Source of the DNA: Closterium sp. NIES-65
Lineage: Eukaryota > Streptophyta > Zygnematophyceae > Desmidiales > Closteriaceae
Direction: 5' to 3'
NCBI GenBank assembly: GCA_948144175.1
Contig: CANXME010000062.1
Coordinates: 248,001 to 312,000 of the forward strand
DNA: 64,000 bases
Part shown: in pieces, positions 22,370 to 32,978 of the stretch
Layout of the letters: every line of letters begins with the position of its first letter
Numbering within the stretch: the first letter of the stretch is position 1
The notes under the pieces: generated by a model
What the model saw: only the letters and a program-made list of their open reading frames with translations
Database searches by the model: none
What the model was told of the DNA's origin: nothing
Position numbers and translations under genes: made by a program

Positions 22370-22390
22370 TGGGATCTCGCTGGGACGCTA

Positions 22391-23215
22391 CTACGGCTGC
22401 CTCTGGCCACCGCCGAACCCCTCACACTGCACCGCTCCACCGCGTCCACCACCAGCTCCACTTCCGCCACCACTGCCACTACCACCCCCGCCACCCCCAC
22501 CACCGCCGCCTCCACCTCCCCCGGTTCCGCCACTGACCCCCCCACCACTAGCACCACTCTCACCACCGCCGCCACCCCCGCCCCCTCCACCCCCTCCACC
22601 ACCTCCGCCCCCGCCGCCACCTCCGCCACCCCTGCCCCCCTTGCCCTTGCCGCCCTTGCGCCTCCCACTAGGAGCAGACGTAGCCCCGACCCCCTCAGCA
22701 CTGAGGTAGTCGACAGCAGCAGCAGATGCAATGGAGGGGGGGAGGGGGACGGGGGAGCACCCCTCAAAGAAGGGGGCGCGAGGGTCGCCACAAGAGGCAC
22801 TTATAGCTACAATGCTCTTCTCAGCTGCTAGGAGTTCCATCTCGAGCAGGTCGACAGTGAGGTCATTAGGGGAGAGGGCGAGAATGTGGTCCCTGACAGT
22901 GTGAATGGAGTCAAGGAGGCGGGTGACTAGGTGATAGAGTGTGAGGTACATCGGGGGTGGGTTCTTGGTTAGGAAATCGGGGGGAAGCGCGGCACGGTAG
23001 CAAAGATCACTAGTGCGGAGGTGCGTGATGAGGTCAGCTACAGTAGCAAAAGCAGACAAATCGGGGAAGAGATAGGGTAGTGAGAGACAGCCTATCGCAG
23101 CAGTAGCACGGGAGGAGTAGCGTGCAACTACAGCATCGTACATCTCCTTAGCGGTCTTATGTTGGCCAAAGTGCTCGCGCTCATCTAACGGTAGGTGGCT
23201 GCGAACGGGGTAAGA
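22391..23215 (-). pseudogene. Gag of copia B2, N-terminally truncated
   Basis: Matches element A gag from the VRSHLPLDEREHFGQHKTA block onward: YDAVVARYSSRATAAIG, DLITHLRTSDLCYRAALPPD, DLLEMELLAAEKS. It then extends into VDYLSAEGVGATSAPSGRRK and a poly-Gly tract of several tens of residues (22440-22640). The N-terminal part is lost at the junction with element C. Confidence 0.82.
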
Positions 23216-23373
23216 AGTGCAGGGGCCCACACCCCACCCAGCGCTGCTTCGGCCGCCTGACAAACGCTTGGTGTCTCCAGTTCCCTGACGCCACTGAGAT
23301 CCCTCGCTGGGGAGAGCTGCACAGGTCGGGGGTTGCTATCTTTGATCTTGATTATGATGCTATTCTTGCTGTC

Positions 23374-23952
23374 ATGTATGCTGTGTCTAGTAGTGATGAG
23401 GGTGATTGTTACCTGTGTGTTCCGCCTAACCCGGACATTGAGGCTGCTGCTCTAGGTTCTGGTGAGGGTGCTGCTCTAGGTGCTAGTGCGTCTGCTGCCC
23501 CACGTGCTGGTGAGTCTGCTCTCTCAGGTACCACGTCGGCTCAGGCCTTGCACACCTTCACCCTTGACTCGGGTGCTTCCCGCTCCTTCTTTTGAGACCG
23601 CACCACGCTTACGCCACTTAGTCGGCCGGTTGCGGTCTCCCTAGCGGATCCCTCTGGGGGTCTTGTCCTTGCTCACTTCTCCACTGTCTTACGGTGTCCA
23701 GCAGCCCCTTCTGGCACCCTGTCAAGTCTCTACCTCCCCTTGTTCTCTACAAACTTGGTGACTGGTGCTGATCTACAGGATGGGGGGGTTGACCAGTTCA
23801 CTCCTGCGAGTCAGCGGGCGACCCACTATACGTGTGCTTGGACGGGCCGACACTTGGCCACGTTTACCCGTCAGCCGAGGTCGAGACTGTACACACTGAC
23901 TACTGAGTCTCCTCCGGTTGCTGAGTCTGGTCAGGTAGCTGCGTCGAGTTAG
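23374..23952 (+). pseudogene. Protease region of copia C
   Basis: MYAVSSSDEGDCYLCVPPNP leads through an Ala/Gly-rich stretch to the aspartic protease motif TLDSGASRSFF, which is cut by TGA (23593-23595) where B2 has an Arg codon. The downstream part (23740-23952) reads NLVTGADLQDGGVDQFTPA and HLATFTRQPRSRLYTL, ending at TAG. Confidence 0.82.
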
Positions 23953-24915
23953 GTGTTTGCTGCATCATCCAGGTCTGGTCCTGAGTCTACTCCTTGCTCC
24001 TGTCGTCTCCTGTCCCACCAGACTCTCCTCTGGTTCCACCGCCTTGGTCACCCCTCCCTACCTCGTCTCCAAGGCATGGCCTCCCGTGTCCTTGTCTCTG
24101 GTCTCCCCCGGTCCCTCCCTCCCCTCCCTCCGGGGCCTGCCCCTACCTGCGTTCCCTACGTCGAAGGGCGGCAGCGCGCTGCCCCTCACTCCTCCGAGTT
24201 TCCTCCGGCAGAGGCTCCGCTGCAAACTCTTCACATCGACGTGTGGGGCCTTGCCCGCGTCCGTGGCCAGGGTCACGAGCGTTACTTCCTGTTGGTGGTT
24301 GACGACTACTCGCGTTACACCACAGTCTTCCCCTTGCGCAGCAAGGGTGACGTCACTGAGGTGTTGATCGACTGGATCCGCGCGGCTCGTCTCCAGCTCA
24401 AAGAGAGTTTCGGCTCGGACTTTCCTGTTCTGCGTCTGCACTCTGACAGAGGTGGGGAGTTTTCCTTGGCCCTTCTGGGAGACTTCTTTCGTACACAAGG
24501 CATCCGACAGACCTTCACGCTTCCGGCCTCTCCACAGCAGAATGGGATTGCTGAGTGCCGCATTGGCATGGTCATGGACGTCGCTCGTACGTCCATGATG
24601 CATGCGGTTGCTCCCCATTTTCTGTGGTCGTTTGCGGTTCATTACGCAGCGCATCAGATCAACCTTCAGCCCTGGGTCTCCTTGGCGGAGACATCCCCCA
24701 CCTTGCGGTGGACGGGGAAGGTTGGCGATGCGTCTGCGTTTCGTGTCTACGGAGCTCGGGCGTTTGTACGCGACTTGTATGCGGACAAGCTGTCCCCCCG
24801 TGCGGTTCCCTGCTTCTTCCTTGGCTTCCCCCCTGACGCGCCTGGTTGGCATTTTTACCACCCCACCTCGCGCCGTGTTCTGTCCTCCCAAGTAGTCACG
24901 TTTGACGAGTCGTGA
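23953..24915 (+). CDS. Integrase of copia C
   Basis: 320-codon open frame. HHCC finger: LLSHQTLLWFHRLGH supplies the histidines and CVPYVEG most of the cysteine side. Catalytic residues: Asp in LHIDVWGLARV, Asp in LRLHSDRGGEF, Glu in QQNGIAECRIG. It ends with the integrase C-terminal FHPTSRR-like segment and FDES, then TGA. The frame could act as part of a larger polyprotein only if the flanking stops (23950, 24913) were absent. The domain itself looks undamaged. Confidence 0.88.
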   Translation: MFAASSRSGPESTPCSCRLLSHQTLLWFHRLGHPSLPRLQGMASRVLVSGLPRSLPPLPPGPAPTCVPYVEGRQRAAPHSSEFPPAEAPLQTLHIDVWGLARVRGQGHERYFLLVVDDYSRYTTVFPLRSKGDVTEVLIDWIRAARLQLKESFGSDFPVLRLHSDRGGEFSLALLGDFFRTQGIRQTFTLPASPQQNGIAECRIGMVMDVARTSMMHAVAPHFLWSFAVHYAAHQINLQPWVSLAETSPTLRWTGKVGDASAFRVYGARAFVRDLYADKLSPRAVPCFFLGFPPDAPGWHFYHPTSRRVLSSQVVTFDES

Positions 24916-25074
24916 CTTAGTACCATCTCTTCCCCTACCGCACTGCACCCCTCCCCCCGCCGCTGCTCTTCCTTGTGCCAGGTCCCCCCCCGGTAGACCC
25001 CCTCCCCCCTCAGGGTCCTGACTCGTCGAGTGTATCCCAGGTTGTGATAGTCGAGCCTGTTGAGGTAGCTGTTG

Positions 25075-25750
25075 ACTATCGTACTGCTAGGGGTGCTGAG
25101 TCTGGGGGTGTTGAGTGTGGGGGTGCTGAGCCTTGGGGTGCTGAGTCTAGGGGTGCGGAGCCTGGAGGTACGGAGCCTGGGGGTGCTGAGCCTGGGGGTG
25201 CGGAGCCTGGGGGTACGGAGCCTGTGGGTGCGGAGCTTGGGGGTGCTGGTTCTACTCCTCTGGCCTCTGGCGGTGCTGGGTTTGGGGCCCCTTTGGGTGC
25301 CTCGTCGTGGAGGGAGCTTCCCTCTCCGTAGGAGCTGCGCGAGTGGTTTGCCCGGCGCTGGAGCCGTGCTGCTGGAGCTGGAGGTGCTGGTGTTTCTGCT
25401 GACCCCGAGGTCAGCACTGGAGTTACTGGTGCCACTGGTCCTGGAGGTGCTGGTACTGGCGGTACTGGAGCTGCTGGGCCTGGGGGTGCTGCTGAGACTG
25501 CTGGAGCTCACGGTCCTGCTGGAGCTGCTGGGGGTGTTGGCGCTGGAGGTGCTGCTGGCGCTGGTGCTTCTGAGGGTGCTTGTAACGGCGCTGTTGAAGC
25601 TGGAGGTTCTGCTTGCACTGGTGCTGCCGCTGGGGGTGTTGGTGCTGTCCCTGCCGGTTCTGGAGGCGCTGCGCGGCCGCGGCTGTACTTCGTTCCGCTC
25701 CTGGAGCAAATTCTTCGTCTCCTGCCCTCTACTAGTCCTACTCCTCCCTT
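25075..25750 (+). other. GGAEP-repeat linker of copia C
   Basis: In the frame open from 24975 to 25331 the 15-bp unit GGGGGTGCTGAGCCT reads GGAEP about a dozen times, with variants GGTEP and RGAEP. A Gly/Ala/Thr-rich stretch of similar length follows before the RT frame. The same spacer recurs in A and B2. Confidence 0.7.
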
Positions 25751-25952
25751 AGCGTGTCCACAGCCTGTCCAGTCGCGGTCACAGTTACAGCCCGCCACCC
25801 CCCTACCTGCTCCTTCTCCCTACACTAGTCCCACTTGAGGTCTTGCTGAGCGTCGTGAGCCTGCGTCTCGTCCTACGTCGCGTGTTCGTGCTGCTCGCAC
25901 TAGTAGTCGTGCTCCGCCTCCGCATCCTCCTGCTGTCCCAGGCACACACCAG

Positions 25953-27482
25953 ATGGCAGTGCGTCCTTCCACTGCTCCTCTGCGTGTCCCGTTGCCGTCT
26001 CCTCCAGAGTCCTCTCTTCTTGTCCTTGCTGACCCGCAGTCTGACTCTCTTCGTGCTGCCAGTCGTACTGTCACGCGTCTCCTGGCTACTATTGTCATTG
26101 ACCCTTCCTTTGAGTCCACTGTTGCGTCTGCCTTGGTTGCTGAGCTTGTCGACTTTGCTGCACGGTGTCGTCTAGAATACGCTGCTAGTTTAGTTGCTGA
26201 GCTTGAGTCTGTCTGTCCTCCGTCCGTCGGGGGTGAGTGTGCTCTTAGCACGGACGTCCTTGAGGACAGGCAGGAGGAGTTCCAGTGTTTTGCTACACTG
26301 ATTGCCCCTGAGGGAGACCCGGATGCACCAGACATCCGGACTCCTCGATCGTACGCTGAGGTGATCGAGGGTCCCTACTCCTCACAGTGGCAGTCAGCCA
26401 TGGACGCAGAGATGGCTTCCTCGAAGTCCACAGGCACCTACGTCGAGGAGGTTCCCCCACCTGGGGCGAACATCGTCAGTGGCATGTGGATTTTCAGGGT
26501 GAAGCGGCTGCCGGGTTCTCCGCCTGTCTTCAAGGCGCGTTACGTGGCTCGAGGCTTCAGTCAGCGGCAGGGAGTTGACTACTTTCAGACCTTCTCTCCC
26601 ACCCCGAAGATGACCACTCTTCGGGTGCTGCTGCACATGGCCGCTCAGCGCGACTACGAGCTTCACTCTCTTGACTTCAGCACAGCTTTCCTGCAGGGCA
26701 GCCTGCATGAGGAGATCTGGCTGCGCCGCCCACCTGGCTTCACTCGGTCTTTTCCCGCTGGTACTCAGTGGATCCTCCGGCGGCCAGTGTATGGTCTCCG
26801 CCGGGCGCCCCGTGAGTGGCACGACACACTAAGGACTACACTTGCGGCTCTTGGGTTCGCTCCTTCTACTACCGACCCGTCACTGTTTCTGCGCACCGAC
26901 ACCTCTTTGCCACTATTCTACATCCTCGTGTACGTCGACGACTTGGTCTTTGCCACTGCTGACACTACTGGACTCGCCCACGTGAAGTCCGAGCTGCAGA
27001 AGAGACACACGTGCACAGACCTGGGTAAATTGCGCAGCTACCTTGGCTTGCAAATCACCCGGGATAGAGCACGGCGCACCATTACCCTGACTCAGTCACA
27101 CATGGTGCAGCAGGTCCTTCCGCGCTTCGACTTTATGTTCTTCTCACCCCAGGCCACTCCTCTGTCTACTCGGCACTCGCTCTCAGCTCTGCCTTTGGAT
27201 GAGTCCGTTGAGCCGAGTGGCCCGTACCCAGAGCTTGTTGGCTGCCTCATGTACCTGATGACCTGCACTCAACCTGACCTTGCATACCCTCTTAGCATGT
27301 TGGCACGCTATGTTGCTCCTGGGAGACACCGACCAGAGCACATGGCTGCAGCGAAGAGGGTGTTGCGCTACGTGTGCATTACGTCGGGCATGGGGCTAGT
27401 GCTTGGAGGGCGACGTCGAGTGGTCCTCACCGGTCACGCTGACGCTTCTTGGGCTGAGGATCAGCCGATACAGCGGTCGTAA
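25953..27482 (+). CDS. Reverse transcriptase of copia C
   Basis: 509-codon open frame beginning in the linker (SDSLRAASRTVTRLLATIVI). RT starts at about residue 165 with SGMWIFRVKRLPGSPPVFKA. Motifs: FSPTPKMTTLRVLLHMAAQR, LDFSTAFLQGSLHEEIWLRR, PVYGLRRAPREWHDTLR and catalytic YVDDLVFATA. Then LMYLMTCTQPDLAYPLSMLA and the first RNase H Asp in GHADASWAEDQ. It ends at TAA 27480-27482, where element A has Ser in QRSSQGYTF. All RT active-site residues are present. Confidence 0.9.
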   Translation: MAVRPSTAPLRVPLPSPPESSLLVLADPQSDSLRAASRTVTRLLATIVIDPSFESTVASALVAELVDFAARCRLEYAASLVAELESVCPPSVGGECALSTDVLEDRQEEFQCFATLIAPEGDPDAPDIRTPRSYAEVIEGPYSSQWQSAMDAEMASSKSTGTYVEEVPPPGANIVSGMWIFRVKRLPGSPPVFKARYVARGFSQRQGVDYFQTFSPTPKMTTLRVLLHMAAQRDYELHSLDFSTAFLQGSLHEEIWLRRPPGFTRSFPAGTQWILRRPVYGLRRAPREWHDTLRTTLAALGFAPSTTDPSLFLRTDTSLPLFYILVYVDDLVFATADTTGLAHVKSELQKRHTCTDLGKLRSYLGLQITRDRARRTITLTQSHMVQQVLPRFDFMFFSPQATPLSTRHSLSALPLDESVEPSGPYPELVGCLMYLMTCTQPDLAYPLSMLARYVAPGRHRPEHMAAAKRVLRYVCITSGMGLVLGGRRRVVLTGHADASWAEDQPIQRS

Positions 27483-27914
27483 CAGGGTTACACCTTCAGC
27501 CTTGGCTCCGACCTTGTTTCGTGGCGGTCTACCCGCTCGTCTTCTGATCTCACCTCTAGCTGTGAGGCTGAGATCTACGCGGGGGCCATGGCTACACAGG
27601 AGCTACGTTGGCTCACCTACCTGCTGATTGACCTAGGAGAGCCGCCTCGTTCTCCTCCAGTTTTGTACGTAGACAACAAGGCCATGCTGGCCTTGTGTCG
27701 GGAGCACAGACTGGAGCACAGAACGAAGCACATTGCTCTTCGCTACTTCCTTGCTCGTGAGCTACAGCAGCGTGGTCAGCTGCGCCTTGCTTACGTGGCC
27801 TCTAAGGCCAACACTGCTGATATCTTTACCAAGGCACTTCCGCCTTGTGATCATCAACGCTTCTGTACAATGCTAGGTCTTGTGCCTACTTGGCCACACT
27901 TGCTCACTTCTTGA
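27483..27914 (+). pseudogene. RNase H C-terminal part of copia C
   Basis: Continues the RT frame after the TAA: QGYTFSLGSDLVSWRSTRSS-like, CEAEIYAGAMATQELRWLTY, YVDNKAMLALCREHRLEHRT and ASKANTADIFTKALPPCDH, ending at TGA 27912-27914. Only the stop separates it from RT. Confidence 0.85.
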
Positions 27915-28111
27915 CCTTGCTTGTACTGTAATCTTTCTATACTTGCACTTGCTTGTTTACCTTTAGATATGATCTTGCATGTGAACTGACCTTGTGGCCT
28001 TGAGCTTGTGCTCTGAATGTGTGGTGACGTCGTGATCCACCCTGAGCTTGCTTTGCTTTGCTTGACCGGTCTTGTGACCTCTTGTTCTCCCCCACTTTGC
28101 CTAAGGTGGTG

Positions 28112-28238
28112 TGTCAAACTCATATGCTATAGTCTGTGTAGGTTGTAGTTGGGTAGACAATATGGGGTACAACTTTTTTAGGTTTTCCTACTTGTACCCA
28201 CCTGCTTGCGAGTTCATTTCATTCCTCATTTCTTCACA
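28112..28238 (+). repeat. 3' LTR of copia C, 127 bp
   Basis: Starts TGTCAAACTCATATGCTATA after CCTAAGGTGGTG (weak polypurine tract) and ends CATTTCTTCACA. Closely similar to the 5' LTR of element A in reverse orientation. Confidence 0.85.
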
Positions 28239-28822
28239 CGGAGGCTCGCGATGTCGCTCATGGTTGCATAGTTGTCGCCTTGGCCCTCCATGCCTGACAT
28301 TGGGCGTTCGAAAAAACCGAAACGATGAGGAGCGAAAAACACGGAACCGGTTTTACGTATCCGAAATCGGTGTTTATCAGTGTCGCCCCCGCCCTTTTTG
28401 AAGACTCAATATTAGCGGTCTAAAAACTTTTGCGTCTAAACGGGCTCTGGTTACCAAGTGTGACGATCTAGGATCGAGCTCAGAAAAGAGAATGTGAATT
28501 GAATGATCACCTGGGTACAACATTAGGCTATATATAGGCTCGACACAAGACCCCGTAACTAGGTGTTATGTGAAGGTTCTGAGGGTCGTGAAGCGTCCCG
28601 AACAGAGCCTTCCCGAATTCGGTAGAAGGCATTTCGGTGACAACCGGAAAGCCCAGAATTCGGTGCACGCAACCTAGCTCGGCGCTATAACTATAATATA
28701 GGATCGCACCTAGCTTAGGAAATCAAGCAATTGATGCATGCATATAACTATCCTATGCTAGAAATCGCATAATAAAGTAAAGGCAAGCAAGCATAGCTGG
28801 CATAAGCTGTTGTACTCTCACA
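28239..28822 (-). mobile_element. Orphan LTR with primer site and short leader
   Basis: On the - strand, 28822-28459 is bounded TGTGAGAGTACAACAGC..GATCGTCACA, about 364 bp. Two bases further is TGGTAACCAGAGCC, close to the initiator-tRNA-Met primer site. The leader continues to 28239, where the 3' LTR of element C ends, and shows no coding sequence. This looks like the 5' end of a - strand LTR element cut off by element C. No second LTR is seen. Confidence 0.5.
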
Positions 28823-28833
28823 ATCTTTTTAGA

Positions 28834-30008
28834 TTATTCAAGTTGGAGATGGTAGCTAAGCCTAAGGCGCACAATCCTAGTGAGCGGATTTGTGTTTAGT
28901 TGAGAAATGAGTTGGTCATAAGCACTCAAAGTGACGGATCCGGAACAACAAGTAGGACGAGGGGGGGAGGGGGAGACTACCTGGGGGGGACTTGGAACTG
29001 GGACGAAGCTAGGGGAGGCGGGAACGGGGCAACTGTGGTGGGGGTAGAGACGGTAGTAGCAGTCCTCCTCAAAGGTGTCATGGCGGGAGGGCAGGATGCG
29101 GCGCGTGGCTGGGTGGTAAAGCTGCCAGTCAGGGGAATCGACAAAAATGCCAAGGAAGACACAGTGAATAGTGCGTAAAAAGAGCTTGCCCGTAGTAGGA
29201 TCACGGACAAGGGCAAGCGAGCCCAAGACCCGAAACGCCGATGCATTGCCCACTGACCTCGTCCAAAGGAGGGTAGGCGAGGCCTCTGTCTGTGAAACAC
29301 GGGGCTAGGGGTTAAGCTGATGCGCGGCGTATTGGAGCACAAACGGCCACAAGAAATGGGGAGCAGGCGCATGGATCATGGAGGTGCGAGCAACCTCCAT
29401 GATTGGGCCAATGCGGCGCTCAGTGATCCCACTCTGCTGGGGAGAGGTTAGAAGCGTGAACGTCTGGGTGATGCCCTCCTCATGACAGAAGTCCTTAGGG
29501 AGACCGGACGCAAACTCGCCATCGTGGTTAGAGTGCAGACAAAACACTGGGAGATCCTTCTGAAAACGTGCTCTCAGCTGGGGACGAAAAGCGCGAATCC
29601 AAGGGATCAGAAAAATAAATACATCCCCTTGATGTTTACGCGAAACACCGTGGTGTAGCGCGTGAAGTCGTCGATGATCAGCAGAACGTAATGCTACTGA
29701 GACGGCTCAAGGACGAAGGCATAGGCCCACATGTCCATGTGCAGCGTTTGTAGGGGAGCAGTGGTCTGAGGAAACAAGGAGGAGTGAGGAGCGGCGCGCT
29801 GCCGCCCCTCAATGCATGGAGTGAACGGCGGTTCAAGCAACGGCGAGAGCGGGGGCAGGGACTGCGAGAGCCCAGAGACAAGGTGATGCGAGTGCATGTG
29901 GTGGAGACGCTGAAGGGAGGGGTGACCAATACGGTGGTGCCCGAGGAGTAAATTGTTTGTGAGCAACCGGCATGAGCAAGACGCTGCTACCTGACCTTAC
30001 GCAGCCAC
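28834..30008 (-). pseudogene. Integrase of copia D
   Basis: Pieces in changing frames: LLLGHHRIGHPSLQRLHH and PCIEGRQRAAPHSS (zinc region), TLHMDMWAYAFV (first Asp), CLHSNHDGEFASGLPKDF (the usual SDRGGEF is SNHDGEF, so the second catalytic Asp position is altered), QQSGITERRIG (Glu) and the C-terminal GNASAFRVLGSLALVRDPTT to FEEDCYYRLYPH. Likely inactive. Confidence 0.8.
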
Positions 30009-30009
30009 A

Positions 30010-30920
30010 TGGGGGGACTATCACATTTATATGAATGTGAAGGGTAAGGGAAAGTGCAAAGGGGGATGTAAATACTGTACAAACTATATATAGCGAGTCA
30101 CCGAGGTATGAGGATGGGAGCCGAGGGGTCGGATGGCACTTCAAAAGGTGAGAGGGTGGACGCCTGCTGAGCCAAAGGGTTGAAGGGTTGCATGGGAGAG
30201 AGTGGGGCGGTACTTAAGTAAGCAGGAGGGTGTTGGCAAGGAAAGGCAGCATAACAAAGCTAGGGGCAGCAGGAAGGCAGTTATATTGCCAGCTATGGAT
30301 GGGTGTACGAGTGCATGCATGTTTGTTTCCATGTGTGTGTAGGATTGCTCCGAGGAGCCAGTTGGATCTGGATGATTGCAGCTGGAGGCAAGGCAGCAAG
30401 TGTTGGGAAGGGACGGCAAGAAGCAGCACGGCTACAAGTCTGCTCATAGAGGCTCTTGACCACTAGCCTGTAGACTAGGATGGTGGGACAGAGACCTGAT
30501 GGTGGGAGGAGCTGGTAGAATAGGTGGAGCCTTAGTTGCAATTCTCATTGCTTGTGTGTTTCCCTTTTTATACGAGTATTTTGCTGCAAACTGAGCAAGC
30601 GGCGATTGTAGGGAGATATGACGAGCAAGATACTTTTAGGATGAGGATCAGAGAATCGTATGTGTGTGAAGGAGTAGAGAGCTCATCACATACAAGCAAT
30701 CACTGAACGGTTAGGGCATGCCTATCAAGGGCATCAAGGGAGGCAGGAATGAAATGCACAGGTAGAGAGTGACAGCAAAGAGAGTAAGGAAGCAGAGGTG
30801 GGAAGGAAGGAGGTAATTGAGTGGCAAGAGGTGTGTGAGTTATAGTTCAGAGAACGGAGCAAGAAGGGAAGAGAGAGCAGAGATATGCAAGCGTGAGATG
30901 GGAAGAGGTGGGTGAGTTTT
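30010..30920. other. Unidentified insertion inside copia D
   Basis: Copia D is interrupted between the protease-integrase linker (HLATFTWKPQSWLF, ending about 30930) and the segment before HHCC (GQVAASCSCRLLTNN, about 30000). The intervening 0.9 kb has no recognised coding sequence or long terminal repeat. ACATG occurs at both edges (30007-30011 and about 30922-30926) and could be a 5-bp target duplication, though chance is possible. Confidence 0.45.
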
Positions 30921-31018
30921 TGACATGTCTGAGTGTGCATTCTGAACAGCCAAGACTGAGGTTTCCATGTGAATGTGGCTAGGTGAGCTCTAAACGCTAT
31001 ATCTGGATAGGTCGCAAC

Positions 31019-31342
31019 TCACTCGCCTCCATAAATCGTGGTGGTGACGAAAAGATACTGGAGGTGACCAGCACTAACCAATTTGTAGCAAACGAGGGGA
31101 GGTACAGGTCTGTGAGGGAGCCAGAGGGAACTGCCAGACAAGGGAGGACTGTGGAGTTGCGAGCAACAACAGGACCAGAGGTGGGGTCCGCCAGAGTGAC
31201 AGGGACAGAAGCCCGAGAAGAAGCACTGAGTCGCACCGGAGTCCAGCGTGAACGAGAGCGGTGCCTTCGCAGGAACTGCATCTGTGATAGCAGGCTCACA
31301 AGCACCTAGATTAGCAATCTCTACAAAACATGATCTACGCAC
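31019..31342 (-). pseudogene. Protease of copia D
   Basis: Contains LSFTLDSGATQCFF, the aspartic protease motif of this family, then a frameshifted downstream half ending VCYKLVSAGHLQYLFVTT. The segment HLATFTWKPQ follows at about 30940-30990. Confidence 0.75.
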
Positions 31343-31410
31343 ACAGGAATAATATTCACCTCACTAGCACCAGCAGCATATATGGCATAGATGCCTACAA
31401 AAACCCTATT

Positions 31411-32380
31411 CTAAACACCCCTGTTAAATAATCCTAACCAGTCAGGGACCCTGGCTTGCTCACCAAACTCACCGCGGAAGGCGTCCTCGAGGCGGCAGAA
31501 ATAGCGAGCCTCACCGTGCCCCATCTTGCTGCACGCATCACCGACTCGAGGGCCAGTGCAATGCACATACGGACAAGGACCAGTAGTAGAGACACCCCCA
31601 CCGGTGGAGCCCCGCTGAGCAACCAACTCATGAAGCTGCTTCGGCGAGGGAGTCTCCTGCTGATGTGGCTGCTGCAGTTGCTGGTGCCCACCCCCAGAAT
31701 TGCCACCTCCACCGGCTGCTCCACTAGACGCAGGTCCTTGGGTCACCACACCCATGACACCACCCTCGCCAGCTCCACCACAACCACCACCCCCACCCCC
31801 TCTGCCACCTTCGCCACCCCTGCCCCCCCGGCCCCCACGACTACCACCGCCACCTCCACCACCCCCACCCTTCCTACGCCCTCCCCAGCAACGAGGAAGT
31901 CAATAGCAGCAGTAGAGACAACAAATGACGCGAAAGGGGAGGGAGCGCACCCCTAGATTAAAGGAGGTGCTGGGGGAGCCACGGGAGGCAGCTACAGCGT
32001 GGGCACTAACCTCGACCTTGAAGTGACAAGTCTCAAACATGGCAAGGTCGAGAGAAGCAGGGTCTAGGGTGAAAAATTAGTCTCGAACAGCATAAAGGGG
32101 GGTAGGGAGGCGAGTCATGAGGAAGTACATAGTGAGATACATGGGCCCGCTGGTCAGGCGAGAGGTGAGCGCGGACAGCAAGCTTTAGGGTGGCGTCGCA
32201 CGTTGTCCACTTTGTGCAGGCAATGCGGTGAGCGCAATATTTGTTCTGTACCTCCTCACAAGCGTCAGCAGCAGGCTTAGCTGTAGTCTTGGGGGCCTTA
32301 AGGGACCCCAACGTGTGCTCGAACAGGGAGACATCGCCATCAGGGAGACGTCTTGAGCGGCAGCAAGCCGGCAGCAAGCA
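31411..32380 (-). pseudogene. Gag and zinc finger of copia D
   Basis: The 31411-31755 frame has Gly- and Gln-rich sequence (GGGGNSGGGHQQLQQPHQQ), then CPYVHCTGPRVGDACSKMGH and ARYFCRLEDAFRGEFGEQAR, the same alternative Cys/His motif as in B2. Upstream gag pieces lie at 32033-32380 (AKPAADACEEVQNKY.. LAVRAHLSPDQRAHVSHY). A Gly-rich stretch lies between (about 31760-31900). Frames are broken several times. Confidence 0.72.
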
Positions 32381-32970
32381 GCAGTGGCCGGCAGCGGCAA
32401 CGCGCGGGCGGCCAGCCGGCCGGCCGGCAGTGGGCAGCAGCGGGCGGCAGCAGGCCGGCAGCGAGCGGCAGTGGGCAACAGTGGGCCCGGAGCGGGCGGC
32501 TAGCGGACCGCTGTGGGCCGGTGGCGAGCGATAGCACGGGGCGGCAGTAGGCAGGGCGGCGGTAGGCAGCGGGTGGCAGCGGCAGCGCGCGGCCGCGGCG
32601 GCGCGCGGTGCAGCGGCGGGCCAGCGGACGGAAACGGCGGTAGGCAGGGCGGGTGGTAGGTAGCGGGAGGGTGCGGCGCGGCGGTAGGCTAGCGGGCAGC
32701 GACAGCAGGCGTGCAGCGGGCCAGCGGTGGGAGCGGGCGGCTAGCGGGCGAGGGGCGAGCGGCAGCATGCAGCAACGCGTGTCGCAGAACGCAGCGAGCT
32801 GCATGTGCAGCGTGCACAGTAGGGGCAATGGGTTGCGTGAACAACAGCGACAGGCAGTTGCGGAGGAGGGCAGTAGCGCGCGCAGGAGCGACAACGCAAT
32901 AGTAGCAGCAGTTAACAGCGTGCGCACAGAGGCAGCAGCGCATAGGGTAACCTGAATGAACCTACTACAA
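32380..32970 (-). repeat. GC-rich repetitive leader of copia D
   Basis: CGGCAGCGGGCGGC-type degenerate repeats between gag and the primer-binding site. Open in several frames but without protein signal. Parallels the GC-repeat leader of element A. Confidence 0.6.
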
Positions 32971-32978
32971 TGATACCA

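Larger units (their letters stand above)
17068..23220 (-). mobile_element. Ty1/copia element B2, nearly complete, 5'-truncated
   Basis: On the - strand: gag about 22391-23215, zinc finger and protease 21632-22369, integrase 20739-21490, low-complexity linker 19500-20450, RT 18100-19465, RNase H about 17400-18100, 3' UTR, polypurine tract, and a 94-bp 3' LTR piece (17068-17161). The gag lacks its first about 75 residues compared with element A, and no 5' LTR is present: at about 23215-23225 it abuts oppositely oriented element C. Several frameshifts and stops are seen. Confidence 0.88.
23222..28238 (+). mobile_element. Ty1/copia element C, 5'-truncated
   Basis: A + strand copia element starting inside the gag zinc finger (QRCFGRLTNAWCLQFPDATE, 23235-23300). 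Then protease (23374-23600), integrase (23953-24915), GGAEP linker (25080-25750), RT (25953-27482), RNase H (27481-27914), 3' UTR and a 3' LTR 28112-28238. Gag, leader and 5' LTR are missing. It is joined head to head with B2 at about 23220. Stops: TGA 23593-23595, TAG 23950-23952, TGA after FDES near 24913, TAA 27480-27482. Confidence 0.9.

Noticed and set aside
24058..24948. 296-codon - strand frame opposite the copia C integrase
   Set aside because: Antisense shadow of a conserved integrase frame. Similar antisense frames occur opposite the other copia copies.
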